From Eupeodes corollae (Eukaryota > Arthropoda > Insecta > Diptera > Syrphidae): 64,000 nucleotides of DNA. The DNA is taken from the NCBI RefSeq assembly GCF_945859685.1, contig NC_079149.1, positions 12,621,118 to 12,685,117 on the forward strand, written 5' to 3'. Under the pieces are notes generated by a model, which was not told where the DNA came from, searched no databases, and was given only the letters and a program-made list of their open reading frames with translations. The position numbers and the translations under genes are program-made. Shown here piece after piece: positions 12,390-24,741 of this stretch (its first letter is position 1; each line of letters opens with the position of its first letter).

Positions 12390-14530
12390 AAAAATAATCT
12401 TTCAGAGCTTATTGACCTGTGTAACTCGTACGGGTTAAAAATACAAAATGGTACAAGCTTGTCAGATATGGAAGGTCAGTTTAACTTTTGTTAGTGGTCA
12501 GAGAAGTTCTGTAATAGACTAAAGTCTCGTAGGAAACGAATAGAATGAGCATATGATTGACATGCAAATATTCAGAACACTTTCCAATGATCATAACGCT
12601 CGGACTGATTATCAGAGAAGCTCAAGAGCTCAAGGTTATAAATTCAATGCCGATACTGAAATGGAAAACATCAACCGAGATAAAATATCAAGCTTGATAT
12701 CTCCCTGCTGAGACAAAGAAATTGTGATCTTTTCAATCTGGATAAAAAAATCAAGAAGTCGTATCCAACTTTAGCATACTTCATAGAGCCATGGTTTGTT
12801 GTAGACTGTAGAAAGGCACGGGAATTATCATTAAGCTGGCTCAAACCATATACATAGATATTCGAATGATGGCTACTTCAAAAACCAATATTTGATGGCT
12901 AATAGATCTTTCAATGCAATATGTAAAAAAGCTGCATTCTTCGAAGCTGAATCCAAGAGATTAGTGTCTTGTAAAAGCGGAAAGTAGTTTTGGAACCTGG
13001 CAAAGCAGCTGAACGGAACAAGGTTTTTAATCCATTTTAGTAAAGGTTTTCATCAGCTGGCAAATCATTTGCAGAGTTTATTGAATCCGACAGAAGGGAA
13101 AATTGTTTTTCAATACGCTACTTCGGGTTTTATAAATGAAACAATAAGATACCAAGAAGTGATTTCAGCTGTAATGTAACTTAAAGATAGAAAAGCATGC
13201 GGATGGCATACCAGCAGAATTTTATCAGTATGGCACAGCAGTGTTAATCAACCGACTGAAAACTATATATAACAATTTCATGCAAACAGGAATGATACCA
13301 ATAGAATTCAAGGAGTCCATCATTTTCCCGATTCATAAGAAAGGGAGCTTGGCCGAGGTTTCTAATTATAGAGGAATATCCTTTCTAAATGCTCCATACA
13401 AAATATTCACGCTGGTTTTGCAGAAACGTTTGGTTCACCAAATTTTTACCCTAGAAAGTTTCGCAGAAACATTCCTGAATAAGGATAAGACGTATCCGTA
13501 CGCTTTTCGTTGACTTTAAATCTGCATTTGATATGATCGATAGACATGCGCTTATCTACAAGCTGTTTAGTAACGGAATGTCATGGAAGTTCAGAAGAGT
13601 TATTCACAATCTATATGCAGATACAATTGCTAAGGTATGGAATGGAGAAGAGTTGTTGAGAGGGTTTAAAACACAATCGGGAGTCAGAGAAGGCTGTACA
13701 TTCCAGTCCGAGTGTGTTCACATTGTTTATTGAAGATCTTACAGACCTCTTACCAGCTGGCACAGACTTTGCCGGACAAATAAATAAAGCATTGCTGTTT
13801 GTGGACAATATTGTTCTTATCGCAGCATCACCTGAATCATTACAGTTAATGATAAACCACCTGTATCAATATTGTCAGCATTGGAGATTGATGGTGATTC
13901 TTAATAAGTCCAAAATTTTGATTTTTAAATGAAGAGGAGGCCACAGTTCACCAAAAGGAAAAATGGTTTTATAATGGAAAGGTCATTGAAGTTGGCACGG
14001 AATTCAAATACCTTGGAGTTCACTTAATGAAAAATTTGTGCATGGCAATTCATAAGAGAGAAACTAGTTAAGGCTAAAGGTGCAATGCAAGTCGATTTCA
14101 TCTTGGGATTGAGATTTATGAAGATGAGTAATAATAGGCTTCCGAAGATAACAGCGCTTCAAGTAATACGAACCAAAACAAGTTAGTGTGCTGATTGGAT
14201 AAATTTGGCAAGAGAATGTGGAATGGAAATTAACCTTTTGTGTAATTATCAGGATGATTTAAAAGCTTCTTTATTCAAGCTCATTTCCGCAGTGGAAATA
14301 ATACAACGAGAGAAATAATTGAATGACGCGACAGGAAAGGAAGAATTTTTTACACTTTATTTCCAGATGTCCAATTTTTAAAGAAATAAGAAGGAATACT
14401 TCTGGTAGCGAAATACTGACTCAAAATTAAGTTGTACTCTTGCTTAATAATATGGAAGTTAAAAACTTATATCAATTCTGCTGGCTAGCTCTTCTCTATG
14501 GAAATAAAATTGTAAATGAAAGCTTTTAAA
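12390..14530 (+). pseudogene. LINE-A: degraded non-LTR retrotransposon (endonuclease tail and RT)
   Basis: The 5' edge encodes the end of an apurinic-type endonuclease: LIDLCNSYGLKIQNG near 12405-12460, then an F.FVSGQRSSVID-like block around 12480-12520. The RT follows: ESIIFPIHKKGSLAEVSNYR near 13314-13373, a deletion after QKRLVHQ, VDFKSAFDMID with the first catalytic Asp at about 13511-13540, RVIHNLYADTIAKVWNGEEL, and TQSGVREGC near 13670-13695. The catalytic box near 13797-13810 reads FVDN where FADD is expected, so it is dead. A KYLGVH motif follows near 14005. Several frameshifts split the coding sequence. LINE-B at 20.3-21.7 kb is the same family on the other strand. The clade was not determined. 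Confidence 0.75.
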
Positions 14531-15022
14531 TATATTTTTAAACTAAGTTGTTGCTTTTAATGATTTGTCAACTACGTAGACGGCAGTAAAGCCATGCTTT
14601 TAGTTTTTATTTGTAAAATTTATAAAAAAAATGTAATCAACGTTATCAAAATAAAAACTAAATCGAAACTAATCTAAATCTATTCTAAAAGCTTAGTGGA
14701 ACTAGCTTTACTTTTTCTAGAGGCCAAATTGTTTTGGAGTTGTTTGCCCTAAGATAAGCATTGATTTCTATCTCCAAATTCTCTTAAAAATTTAAGAAAA
14801 ATACGGTAGAATTGAAATAGATCTATATTTAATATGATGTCTTTCATAATTCCAGAAAAACTCCAGACGTCCAAATAGTATTGAATGCATATGAAATGTA
14901 TGTCAACAAAATTGGCAAAATCATTTGAAAAATTTAGGGTTAACATTGTCCTAATCCACATCTTTTGACTCCATGGAAAGCAGACTTTCAACAACATCAA
15001 CAGCATCCACAGAACGAAAACT
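14531..15022. other. AT-rich spacer between LINE-A and a T element
   Basis: No motif or gene recognised. It may include the 3' UTR of LINE-A. Confidence 0.4.
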
Positions 15023-16040
15023 GAAATAGTATAGTAGAATCTTACACAAAAAACAAAAACAATATCCGCAGTATGGATACTACCGATAAAAGTTAAAGTA
15101 GAATCTTACTACGGATGGGTTTTTGTAAGAGTCTCGAATGAATCTTATGCGATTTCGTTCTCAAATGTTGGTACGATTAATATTGCATTTGTATCTCGAT
15201 GGCTGTGTTCGTTGAGTTGTTGTGTATTTGGAATCATGTGTTTTCCATTGGGTAAAAAAAAAATCTGTTACTTTTGATATAATTTAGTTTTATTGATAAA
15301 AATGGACTAAATGGGCTTATTTTGCAAGAGAAAACAATACAAATGATAATTAAGTTTTGCAATAATGGTTTATCCCTGTTTAGACTAAATGAATCTTTCT
15401 CGTGTTTCCACCGCACAATAATATTTAAAAATAATTAAATTTGACAGAACTTTCTAAAATGCAAATGGTTTCTATGTTTCTCATGAAGTGCAAGTGAGTA
15501 AGTTTGATTTGTGTTAAACAATGAGGTACTTAATAGTTCAGCAATATATAAGAATATGCTATCTACTTTTAATTTTATTTGACTAAAACAAAACAGACAT
15601 GCAAATAAACAAACCATAATGCATTATCTGCAAAACCAACTCCTCCACACCGGTTTTCTTCACAAATTTTGAATCGACTCGGATTCCCGAACGGTATTAA
15701 GAAAACATATTATTGCGGTAGTCTACGAACAAACACCTTCTTGAAGGTTTTATTTTATGTCAAAGCTGCAATTAAATGAAATTTCCAGATGTTTTCTTAC
15801 CATTTCTTCCCGAAAATTGTCCATTTTAATAGTTTTAGTTATTTTTTTGTTGAAGGTAATTTTAACTTTTGATTTTGACAAAACTTTCTGCTCTTTGTGT
15901 GTTTTTTTTATTATTATTATTCTGACAGATCTTCTTTCAGTTGTACCAATTTTTAAATGCAAAGCTGGCTACTGTCGATGCGTTTTTTTTTGGGAATTTT
16001 TGACTATACGATTTATAAAATGCAAAAAAAACACGGGTAG
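15023..16040 (-). mobile_element. T-family TIR element, copy 1
   Basis: About 1.0 kb that is, in reverse complement, collinear with 33.66-34.77 kb over nearly its whole length, with shorter matches at 27.2-27.69 and 28.1-28.33 kb. The outer end at 16031-16039 reads ACACGGGTA. The other end keeps the inner inverted repeat ATAGTATAGTAGAA near 15026-15040 but has lost the outer CCCGTG part. A TA at the intact edge fits the TA target of the Tc1/mariner superfamily. Both long copies keep an ATG (15824, minus) followed by MDNFREEM-like codons and a GTAAGA-type donor. No transposase is visible, so it is probably non-autonomous. Confidence 0.65.
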
Positions 16041-16739
16041 TGTGAGCGTTAGGAAAGGTGTCAATGCACATTGTTTTGAAATGCCTGAAAATTACAATGA
16101 TAGGGCATAAAGTGGGTGGTTCAAGTAGTACGCCTGAACGAATTTCTGTACTTGACAGTACGACCAAGGTTAGTCTCGAAGGTATACTGATGAGCCCTTT
16201 TCTCGTGGATCTGAAGTATTGAAACTCCATACGTTAACATTTATGGTATGTCTCAAAAAAGTCAATATATTTCCAACCTTCCTTTATAAAAACCTTGACT
16301 AAAAATATTGCATAAATTGATTTATATAACGTTTCTTAAAAATTCCTAAGCAAACGATAATTCTTGAGCATTCATTATCTTTATCATTTTGATTGTGTTA
16401 CTTAACTTTTATAATTTCCCAACAATTTTAATGAAGACATCTTTACACCTTTCTTAGGCATTTTAAATAATAATATAATTCAAACAAAGTGGCAAAAATG
16501 TATCCCATTTATCACAGTTAACAATAAAATAAACATTGCATTGTTGCAAGATGAATACAAAAAAAAAATAATAAAACAAATAAACAATAGAAACATTTAA
16601 AACTAGAATACAATAGATTGCACTATAACTGACAATTTATATCCAATTCATTAAAAACCAAAACTAAAAATATCAAAAAAAAGAACCAGCTACTGAACAA
16701 AAAAAAATAAATAACACAAAAAAAAAATATAAATAAACA
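16041..16739. other. AT-rich stretch, nothing recognised
   Basis: A short, less AT-rich part around 16040-16230 is open on the minus strand but carries no recognisable motif. The remainder is A-rich, low-complexity sequence. Confidence 0.35.
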
Positions 16740-18000
16740 AAAAATTTGATTCAACTAGTTCCAAATATAACGCCCCACATTTCGCAACATCACCCAGCAC
16801 CCAGCGCACCACCTATAAAGAGATTCCACGTTAAGATAGCCACGAAAAATTATGTGAGATAACAGTCAAAGTCGTCATTTATATGGATGGTGAAGCAATC
16901 CGCCAGAAAAGCACAGGTACACAAATGAATAATTTAATTTCAAAATTTGTTTTATTTTTTCAACTTCTTCTCTTCTTCGGTTTTTTGATACGAAAAAAAT
17001 AAAATAATTAAATCAAAAATTCATAAATTTCGAATAGTCACCCCACATATTTTCATTGATAGATATGTACCTTACCTCTCTCTTAAGACTCTACCCCAAA
17101 ACTACACATAACAAGCCTTACCACCAGCCAGCTAGCCAGCATCAGCAGTATAGGAAATATTAATTTAATTTCGCGATCTAATTCAAAAGCTCACAAACTA
17201 ACAAAAAGAAAAAAATAAATAAAATAAATTAATACGAACAAAACTTGTTGAAAGGGGTTAACAGATAGTCAGATAGCAACTTATACTTCTTCTGATTCAA
17301 TTTCCAAGTATAGCGATATACTTACGCGCACAACTCCCAACTCCATCGCCATCGCCATCACCGTCAGCGTCATACCATAGATTCATTTATTTCAATGAAT
17401 TAATCAGCGATCAGATGAATTCGCCGCAAAACATAACATAAGAGCAGCAGTAACGTAGCAGCCCCAGCCACAGAGCGGTAAAGTGTGAAAAATGAAAAGA
17501 AAAACTCTTCGGCATATTCCATAAGTGCATTTTATGATATTCGCACAAAATTTATAAATACAAATAAAACTCGAGACAGAAGAGAAAAAGACAACAACAA
17601 ACCTGAAGGAAAATAATAATAATAAGAATATGAAAAGGAAAAGTATCTCGGCGAAATAAAGTATCTATCTTAAAAAAAAAATAAAAACCTGCTTATGCTG
17701 CTTCACTTTTATGCTGCGCAACAGTAACAGCAACGCACCGCGAAGTCAGCCACAATCCCAGCCACTCCAAGCCCTCCAAAAACCAAGCTTAAGCTATACT
17801 CGTAAGATGCAAAATTTTCAGCAGTCAGATAGATAGTTTTAGCTTTTATTTTTTCTCAGTTGTATCTTATACCCAGTCCTCCTCTTAGATACTATTATTA
17901 CCACTAACACTCACCATTAAAGAAACCACAAAACAGAATTGTGTTGACTTTATAGCCGAACGGTTGCATCGCGCTGATTGTGTCTTTTTTATTTTTAAAT
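16740..18000 (+). promoter_or_regulatory. CA/CAG-rich island, possible 5' UTR or promoter region
   Basis: This stretch is richer in C, CA and CAG than its surroundings (for example 17440-17480 and 17715-17790), a texture common in fly 5' UTRs. GTAAAGTG near 17480 and GTAAGATG near 17802 could be splice donors. It lies 6 kb upstream of, and on the same strand as, the coding exon at 24197, so it could hold non-coding first exons of that gene. This is inference from composition only; no TATA or initiator was established. Confidence 0.25.
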
Positions 18001-20280
18001 TAATAAAATACTTTTTTCGCGTCCGATTGTTACAACAAAAAAAAAACATTGAATAATTTTATCGTTTGTTTTCGTCTCTCTTAAAATTATAATATTTTAT
18101 TGATTGTGTGGATGTCAAAAAGATATTATTGAATTGATACTTTTGATTATGTAAAACAAAAATGATTATGTTTTGTGCGCGCTTATGGCGCATTTTTTTA
18201 AAAATAAATAAGCTTTTAAGTTGAAATGATATATGAAAAAATAAAATTTTGTGTTTTGAGAAATTTAAGGACTGAACTTTACACTGTTATGTTTGAATTA
18301 TCAAAGTGAAAAAGTGCATATTTTTTAATTTAAAAAAAGTTACGCATACGCCATAGTGTACACAGATGATTTGCATAATAAGAGAGCCAGAAAAAAAAGC
18401 CCTGTTTGTTCTGAGGACAATTTGGATATTTGTATTTAATAAGAAGGACTTAAAAGGATTTGAATTTTAATTATTAGGGACTTTTTAATGATATAAGAAA
18501 TATTTTCTTGTACAAGAAATTTTGAAAAAAACTAAACAACTTTTTTTAATAAATTATTTTTTATTGATTTTCGTATTCGATTTTTATATGTTTGATGTTG
18601 AAAAAAGTACTACTATGACTTCTTGACTTTATTTCTGTTTATTTAAACTTTAAAAGTCTTACTTTTGAACTTTTGTTGATCTTTAACAACTTTTTTGAAG
18701 ATAATTTTCTGGTTTTGGTATTAATAAAATGAAAGTAGCTCCATTTCTTTAAGAGATATTTTGAAATGAGAAAGTTTTTAAATAAAGGATGATTTTTAGA
18801 AATCTTTTTATTTTGCTAAATTTTTGAATGAAAAGTCTTTAAAACTGTTAATTCAAGATCTGTCTTTTTATTACAACATCATTTTTTAAACATTGTTTTT
18901 GAAACATCCAAAAATCATACTAAATGAAATTTTAAAGATCACAATATTATTTAAGAAGTCTAAAGTAGATGAATTTTTAAGCTGATGAAGACAAATATTT
19001 TAAACGCTAAGCCAAAGTCTAATTAGAAAAGCTGATTTGCTTTCATTTTTTTTTTGGGCTTCCAAGCGTATATCAAGACCTAGTTCTTTGAAAAAGAGTT
19101 ATGGTTGAATATTCTGTTTTTCTGGTGTATATTCTTTTTTATCAAAAACCAAAAACAAAATCCATACAAGGGTTTTAATTGTTCAAGGGTATGACTAAGA
19201 TCAAATCATGATCATTAAAAGGCTTGTTAAATTAAAATAACATTTGATTTTCATAACTGCGGTTTAATTTTGTAAAAAAAGATGAAATATCTTTATCCGT
19301 TTGGCTCACCTCTTTTTTACCGAATATTTATTTTTACAGGCAGTTCTTTGCTGTCTGATTATTATTATTATAATATTTTTTTGATTATAATGTAAAAAAT
19401 TACAAAATAGTAACTTGAAGTTACCAGGACTATCAGCTAAACTGTCTGATTAAGATTGAGGTCTTTTATACAAAAATACGTATAAATTTGTAAGGGGTGT
19501 GTTACAAATTTAATTTACAATAAAAGCATAATTCAAAAATGTTTAATTTCTTTAATTTAATGTTTTGGAAATCAGAAACATTAACTTTCATCAGCTTGAA
19601 GCACCAAAAGCACCATCTCTCGCTTTTGGTATTTTCCATTAGTAAATTTGGATTTTTATTAAAAATTAAATTAAATTTTATTTAAATTATATTTTGTTTT
19701 ATTTTGTATAATTATGCCTTCGTTAGTATTTCAAAAACATAATGTCATGACTTTACCCACCGAATTTTCAAAACTTTGTTGATATTATGTAAAGTTGAAA
19801 GAAGAGTTCAATCTTAAAATTATTGTTATTCTAATGGAATCCCGATTTAACGGTTTTGAAACTAAAGAGCCAATATTAAACTCAACAAAAAAAAAGGATT
19901 TAAGAACATCCGCACAAAATTTGAAAGGATTTCGTAAAATGTTAAAGTCATTTTTAGGCATTTAAGAAGCTAATTTTAAATCATTATCACATCTTACTAG
20001 ATTTTTTAGATTATCAAATTTATATATACTTGCAATTATTTGTACAATTTCATTGACAATCTTTAAAACATGGTTTTGCCGTCTTCCTGATTGACAAAGT
20101 TTGAACTGTCTTAAAGATTTGTAGTTATTTAAGCTGAAGTTGTGTTAACTAAATTTTTTAATCTCTATCTCTGCTTCTGTAAATAAGTGCTGTTTTGCAA
20201 AATATAAGCATTTTAGGCACATTTAAGAGAGCTAAAGTTTTGTTTTGTGATAAAAAGACTCTACCAAGTATATTTGTTCT
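18001..20280. other. AT-rich stretch, probable intron
   Basis: Long T-rich and A-rich runs without coding potential or recognised repeats. If the island before it is a 5' UTR exon, this would be intron. Confidence 0.4.
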
Positions 20281-20284
20281 AGTT

Positions 20285-21725
20285 TCTCTCAGGACTGGAC
20301 ACCTTCCGACAAAATGAAAAATATCCTCGTTCGTTCAATCATGTTGCAAATATCACATAGCAGTGGAAGATCTTCGCGATGTTGTACGTAATTTATGTTA
20401 AGCTGTCTACCTCTTAGCCGAAACATGTTGGAGATTTGCTTTACAGTATTTATGTCCTGAAAGTAGTTTCTGTCATTAAGATTATAAAAGTGTCCTGGAT
20501 GCCTGTTCTGTGAACACATTTCTAAAATTTTCGTCCAGACTCCCAATTACCTGGTACAGTGACGATTTTCATGTGCTCTGTTCACTGAGATTAAAAGTTA
20601 CACCTGTATCTTATGCTAGCCTCCATCCACTCTTTAACACATCCTGTTTAGCATTGTATCGCTTGTAGAGCTGCTTTTTTTGGTAAGCGATTGTTGGGCA
20701 TATTCAGTTATTTCAGTATGTAATTGACTTGCAGCTTCAACGTTTTTATGAAGAGTGGGGATAAGCCTGTTTCTAACATTATGTAGTTTGGGGTGCATGA
20801 AGTTCGTTTTAAATAAAATCTCAGTAGTTTTTCCACAGTCTCAAATTTCTTTGCTCCCCACTCTTCGGCTGAGTAAAACAGGATTGATTGGGATACTGCT
20901 TCAAAAAGTTAATATTTACAACATTCTTTCCATGCCACATTAATCGCGGTTTTAGCCTTAAGAAGTTTTTCGTTGAGGTGTTTTTCCATACTTATGTTTT
21001 GGGTAAAATATACTCCTAAGTATTTGTATTCTTTTATTCTTTCTATGTTCTCATTGTTGAAGTACCATTGTTCACTGGAGCTTAACCTTCCTCCACCTTT
21101 TTTGATAACCATCACTTTTGACTTGTTCAGGTTCACTACCAAGCTCCATCGTCTACATTATTCCAAAAGCCGATTTATCATAAGCTGTGAGTTTGCCAAC
21201 AAGACTAAATCATCTGCGAAGAGCAAGGTTTTAATATCCTCTCCAGCATATCTAACACCTCCTGGTAATGCGTCAGTGATGTCATTTATAAATAGTGCGA
21301 AGAAGCACTAATTCCCGACTGCGTCTGAAACCATTCAGATACCTGCTTTCTATTCCATACCACTGTTCTCGTGTCTGCGTACAAGTTCTGAATAACTCTT
21401 CCAAACTCAAACGACATCCCGGATCCCAACAACTTGAACATCAATGCGTTTCGATCATTTAAGTCAAATGTATATTTAAGATCCACAAAAAAAGTGTATA
21501 GGTTTTTATTTTTACCCAAAAAAGACTCAGCAATGCTCCTTAAAACGAACATATGATCGATGGTCGAGTAGCCCGACCTGAATACGGCTTGAGTGAGACT
21601 CACATAATAGATTATTCAAGTCTATTCACGTGTTCAGCCGCTTTAGTAGAACCACAGTAAGGATTTTATAGGAAGCTGGATCTTCGATGTTGTCTTTTTT
21701 GTGTATCGGAAAACTCAAAGCATCT
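20285..21725 (-). pseudogene. LINE-B: non-LTR retrotransposon fragment (RT to zinc knuckle)
   Basis: A minus-strand relative of LINE-A. Reading down from about 21720: an FPIHKK block, AYKILT-like sequence with a short deletion, FRSGYSTIDHMFVLRSIAES (about 21583-21520), FFVDLKYTFDL with the first catalytic Asp (about 21500-21470), RVIQNLYADTRTVVWNRKQV, and TQSGIS. The palm box LLFADDLVLLANS near 21221-21185 keeps FADD intact, unlike LINE-A. NLNKSKVMVIKKG and YKYLGVYFTQNISMEKHL follow to about 20980. The C-terminus (about 20380-20290) has LLCDICNMIERT then an IFHFVGRCP-like block in the next frame, a zinc-binding CCHC end. Frameshifts after GIS and within the C-terminus, plus the missing endonuclease, make it inactive. 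Confidence 0.75.
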
Positions 21726-21741
21726 TTAAACACATCTTACT

Positions 21742-22163
21742 GTTTCTTAAAATTTTGCTAAAGTTAAATAACGGAATGGCTAACTTTAACTTTAGGTAAA
21801 TTTACTAAATGGTCCAGTTTACAATTGGGAATTCCACTTAATAGTACTGTTTGAGTTCATTTTCTTTGTTTATTTTCTCGAACTGTCACTTTTTAGAAAT
21901 GTTCAGTAATTTTTAGGAATTTAAGAAAATTATCTTCTTAATTTTAAACGATTATTACATCTTTTAATTTCTTAACATTTTGCTAAAGTTAAATCACGGA
22001 ATGGCTAACTTTAACTTTAAGTAAATTAATAAATCTATTTGACATCTGTCAATTAATTATAAAAGTGCAGTGGATGGAATGGTCCAGCTTACAATTGGGA
22101 ATTCCACTTAATAGGTCTGTTTGAGTTCATTTTCTTTGTTTATTTTCGAGAACTGTCAGATGT
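21742..22163. repeat. Tandem direct repeat, two units about 225 bp apart
   Basis: Units at about 21742-21893 and 21969-22163 share TTTTGCTAAAGTTAAATNACG, then GGCTAACTTTAACTTTA, TTACAATTGGGAATTCCACT and TTTGAGTTCATTTTC, ending in GAACTGTCA. The second unit has about 45 extra bases in its middle. Adjacent duplication of a small element or of unique DNA are both possible. Confidence 0.8.
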
Positions 22164-22712
22164 CCTCGTTTCAATCAAATAAAAGGAAATTAATTAGTAA
22201 TTGTTTCTTAATAAAATGTCAAGCTCTTAACAAAATGTTCTTTATTTGAGCCATTGTATTTAAGAGCTCAGGTTTCACTAAGGCTTGTTTGAATTTATTC
22301 CTCGAACATACGAATCTATAAAAAAGCCCACGAATTAATCAAACTTAAATAACATCTTCATAAAAACTTTTACTTAAAAACAATACAATACAGAAGTTTT
22401 CAATAGCAGTTTTCCACCAACTAAATTGAGATGTCAAAAATTGATTTAACTCAGTTTTTTGGTGTCTAACTCAAATATAAAATACGTTATAATATGTTTT
22501 CAAAAAACACAGGAAATTAACTTTATTGGATCAATGTTTAATGACAAACAAAATATTTAACAAAGTTATAACTTGGTTATTTCTTTCGAACTCAAGAATA
22601 TTGTTTAGTTTTCAAATTTTACTGCTTTTAAGGATTTGAAATCACGACGGACCAAAAAACTGACAGTTGGACATATTTTTGCATCATTCTTTTCTAATTA
22701 TATGGCGTTTTT
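22164..22712. other. AT-rich spacer
   Basis: Nothing recognised between the tandem repeat and the inverted-repeat element. Confidence 0.4.
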
Positions 22713-22713
22713 A

Positions 22714-23232
22714 TTTTAGTTTAGAGCTGAGCACTGAGCAAAGTCTGAGCGAACAGAGTAGAGTAGAGTAAAGTTCTGAGCAGAGTATATTCAGAGCTCT
22801 CTGATTTAATTATTAAACAACTTGAGCACTAAACTGTCATGATTTGAAATGTCATCTGTTTGATGGCGTTCAAAATTTTCTTTAATCAAATTAATTTTAA
22901 AAAAAGTCATAGCGTTGGTCTATTTGACGGCTAAAATAAATTTGATTCACAAAAATGCTAAATGCAATTAGTTTTTTCTAAATTATCTTTCCTTCTGCAC
23001 TAGAACGATTAGCCTCTTGTACCATTTTGATTGTTTTGAGGATGATTTTTTTTATTCCCTGGTTTTCAAATACCAAATTGTTTGTGTTCAGCATTTAACT
23101 CCGTTTACTCTGTTATTATTCTAAGCTCACAGAGCGCGCTCTAAACATGTTCAGAACTAAAAATGAAACATAAATTTGAAGCTCTGAACGATTTTATTGT
23201 TTTGACAGTTCGAGCTCTGCTCTGAACTAAAA
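22714..23232. mobile_element. Putative MITE with TTTTAGTTYAGAGC ends
   Basis: The left end TTTTAGTTTAGAGC (22714-22727) and the reverse complement of the right end (23219-23232), TTTTAGTTCAGAGC, match at 13 of 14 bases. The 519-bp body has no coding potential and holds further GAGCTC/CTGAGC-rich subterminal repeats. This is the structure of a non-autonomous DNA transposon. No target duplication could be fixed and no second copy was found in the window. Confidence 0.5.
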
Positions 23233-23261
23233 AAGAAAAATGACAATAGAAATAAAATTAG

Positions 23262-23505
23262 GTAGGGCAACAGTCCGTAGAAAACTGGGACCTTAAGACT
23301 CTCAACCATTCATGTGTGCAAGTTATTTCAATACAGTTTTTGAGAAAGCACTTTTTATGACAAGAATTACACTTGGAGTATTTGTCAATTCATCACAAGA
23401 GGCAATAGCCATTCAAAAATCTTAAAGTTACACAGGCAGGAATTGAACCTAAGACCTCTAGCAGGACAGTCCTCCACACTAGCCATCACGTCACAGGCAC
23501 CCTTT
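23262..23505 (-). repeat. tRNA-derived SINE, copy 1
   Basis: In reverse complement this matches the SINE at 46.19-46.45 kb. A tRNA-like head near 23500-23430 has a weak A box (GTGATGGCTAGTGTGG) and a B box-like GGTTCAATTCC. A shared body follows, with TTCTTGTCATAAAAAGTGCT, and then the common GGGCAACAGT end near 23265. Pol III-type internal promoters and dispersed copies mark it as a SINE; it is diverged. Confidence 0.7.
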
Positions 23506-24196
23506 TATAATCATAGTTCTGAAATTCTGCAGATAATCTTAGTAAAACTTAAAAAACGCATTAATTTCAGGCAAAGAACTTTTAATCGTTTTCTAGACTT
23601 AAATCTTTAAATAATTTATTTATATACACATAACACATTTCACAGCTTAGTAAACTTCTATTTAACAAGCACACTCCTACTTTCACATTTCTTAAAAAAT
23701 ATAATTAATAAGAAAGTAGTTAAAGTGAAGCATTAAACATTGAAATTCTATGATAAGTCCGTTTTATTCAAGTTAGTTTTTTTCCAGGGAAATTCACAAA
23801 ACTTTCAATATTTTAGGAAAATCAAAACATTTATTTTTCATCGCATTTCAACTTGAGTTTATTTATATTTGAATAAGTGAATTGGAACAATCAAGATAAT
23901 TTAATATTCATCTTCTTTTATAGTGATACCCGTTTTAAAATCATTAAATAAAAATAAAACAAAACAAAAGAAAATATTCAAAAGTGTTTAAATACCAATT
24001 TATATAAAATAAAAAAAATAAAATATAAATTCAAAGTGCAAGTAAAGTGATCTGGAATAATAATAAATTACAGTAAAACCCAACTTAAAGAAAAGAGTTA
24101 ATTTATTCTTAAGTTAACTTTTATAATATTTCTTTTTTTTTAATTTTTAAATTGAAAACCTGTAATTGTGCTTTTGTATATATCGAAAGAATTACC
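23506..24196. other. AT-rich stretch upstream of the coding exon
   Basis: Presumed intron and/or 5' UTR before the ATG at 24197. A T-rich tract at 24128-24145 could serve as a polypyrimidine tract, with an AG at about 24189-24190, but the acceptor site was not settled. Confidence 0.35.
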
Positions 24197-24735
24197 ATGA
24201 TGTCGGCCTTAAAGGCCAACAAAACAAACAAGAACCCCAGCCAAAGTCAAAGTTTGAATGAGTGCAATCGCCGTCGCTGCCCTCGTCGTCTTGGCAGTTG
24301 TCCACCAATTCCACCAACAACATCGGTAGCTGTGTTGCATTCGATTGGATTGCAAAAACTTACAAAAACTACATCACCGACATCAGCTATTTCTCCTGCT
24401 GCTGGAATTATTGGAGTTTGCAGCGGTATAAATAACAGCAGCAGTAAATTCTCCATTGAGAACCCAACGTCAGCCTACGTGCAACACCAGAGTCACTTAG
24501 GGAACAGGTTACGAACAACGACTTCAACACTTACGGTTTACTTGCTGATTTTCGTAGTTTTGTATGGATTTACAAATTTTGGCGTGCAATGCGGTACGGG
24601 GGCGGTCAGACCGGGCACTGGCAATCCATCGCCACGTCTACCGCGCACCAGCGCCAGTCAGCTCAATAATGGAACTGGATATAAATTTGGCACGAAAGCT
24701 TCCAATCAAACAAGAAATGGAAATTTACGAACAAG
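24197..24735 (+). CDS. First coding exon of an unrecognised membrane or secreted protein
   Basis: The best candidate for a real host gene. The frame opens at ATGATG (24197) in a good context (TTACCATGATG) and runs 179 codons plus two bases to AACAAG|GTGAGT, a strong 5' splice site at 24735/24736. In-frame TGA overlaps the donor, so the exon must be spliced to make a longer protein. The first about 107 residues are polar and rich in Ser, Thr, Asn and Pro, with a basic, Cys-containing NRRRCPRR cluster near 24-31. Residues about 111-130 (TLTVYLLIFVVLYGFTNFGV) form one hydrophobic helix, followed by QCGTGAVRPG and a Gly/Ser/Asn/Arg-rich stretch. This fits a signal-anchor or a signal peptide with a long N-terminus. 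Base composition is less AT-rich and codon use more regular than in any nearby open frame. No domain is visible and the protein is not recognised; downstream exons were not found in the window. Confidence 0.72.
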
Positions 24736-24741
24736 GTGAGT
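24736..24741 (+). other. 5' splice site of the coding exon
   Basis: GTGAGT preceded by AAG matches the metazoan donor consensus and coincides with the end of the good reading frame (phase 2). Confidence 0.75.

Noticed and set aside
15937..16230. 97-codon minus-strand open frame across the T element edge
   Set aside because: It spans the element boundary, has no motif, and its counterpart at 33.6 kb is not open.
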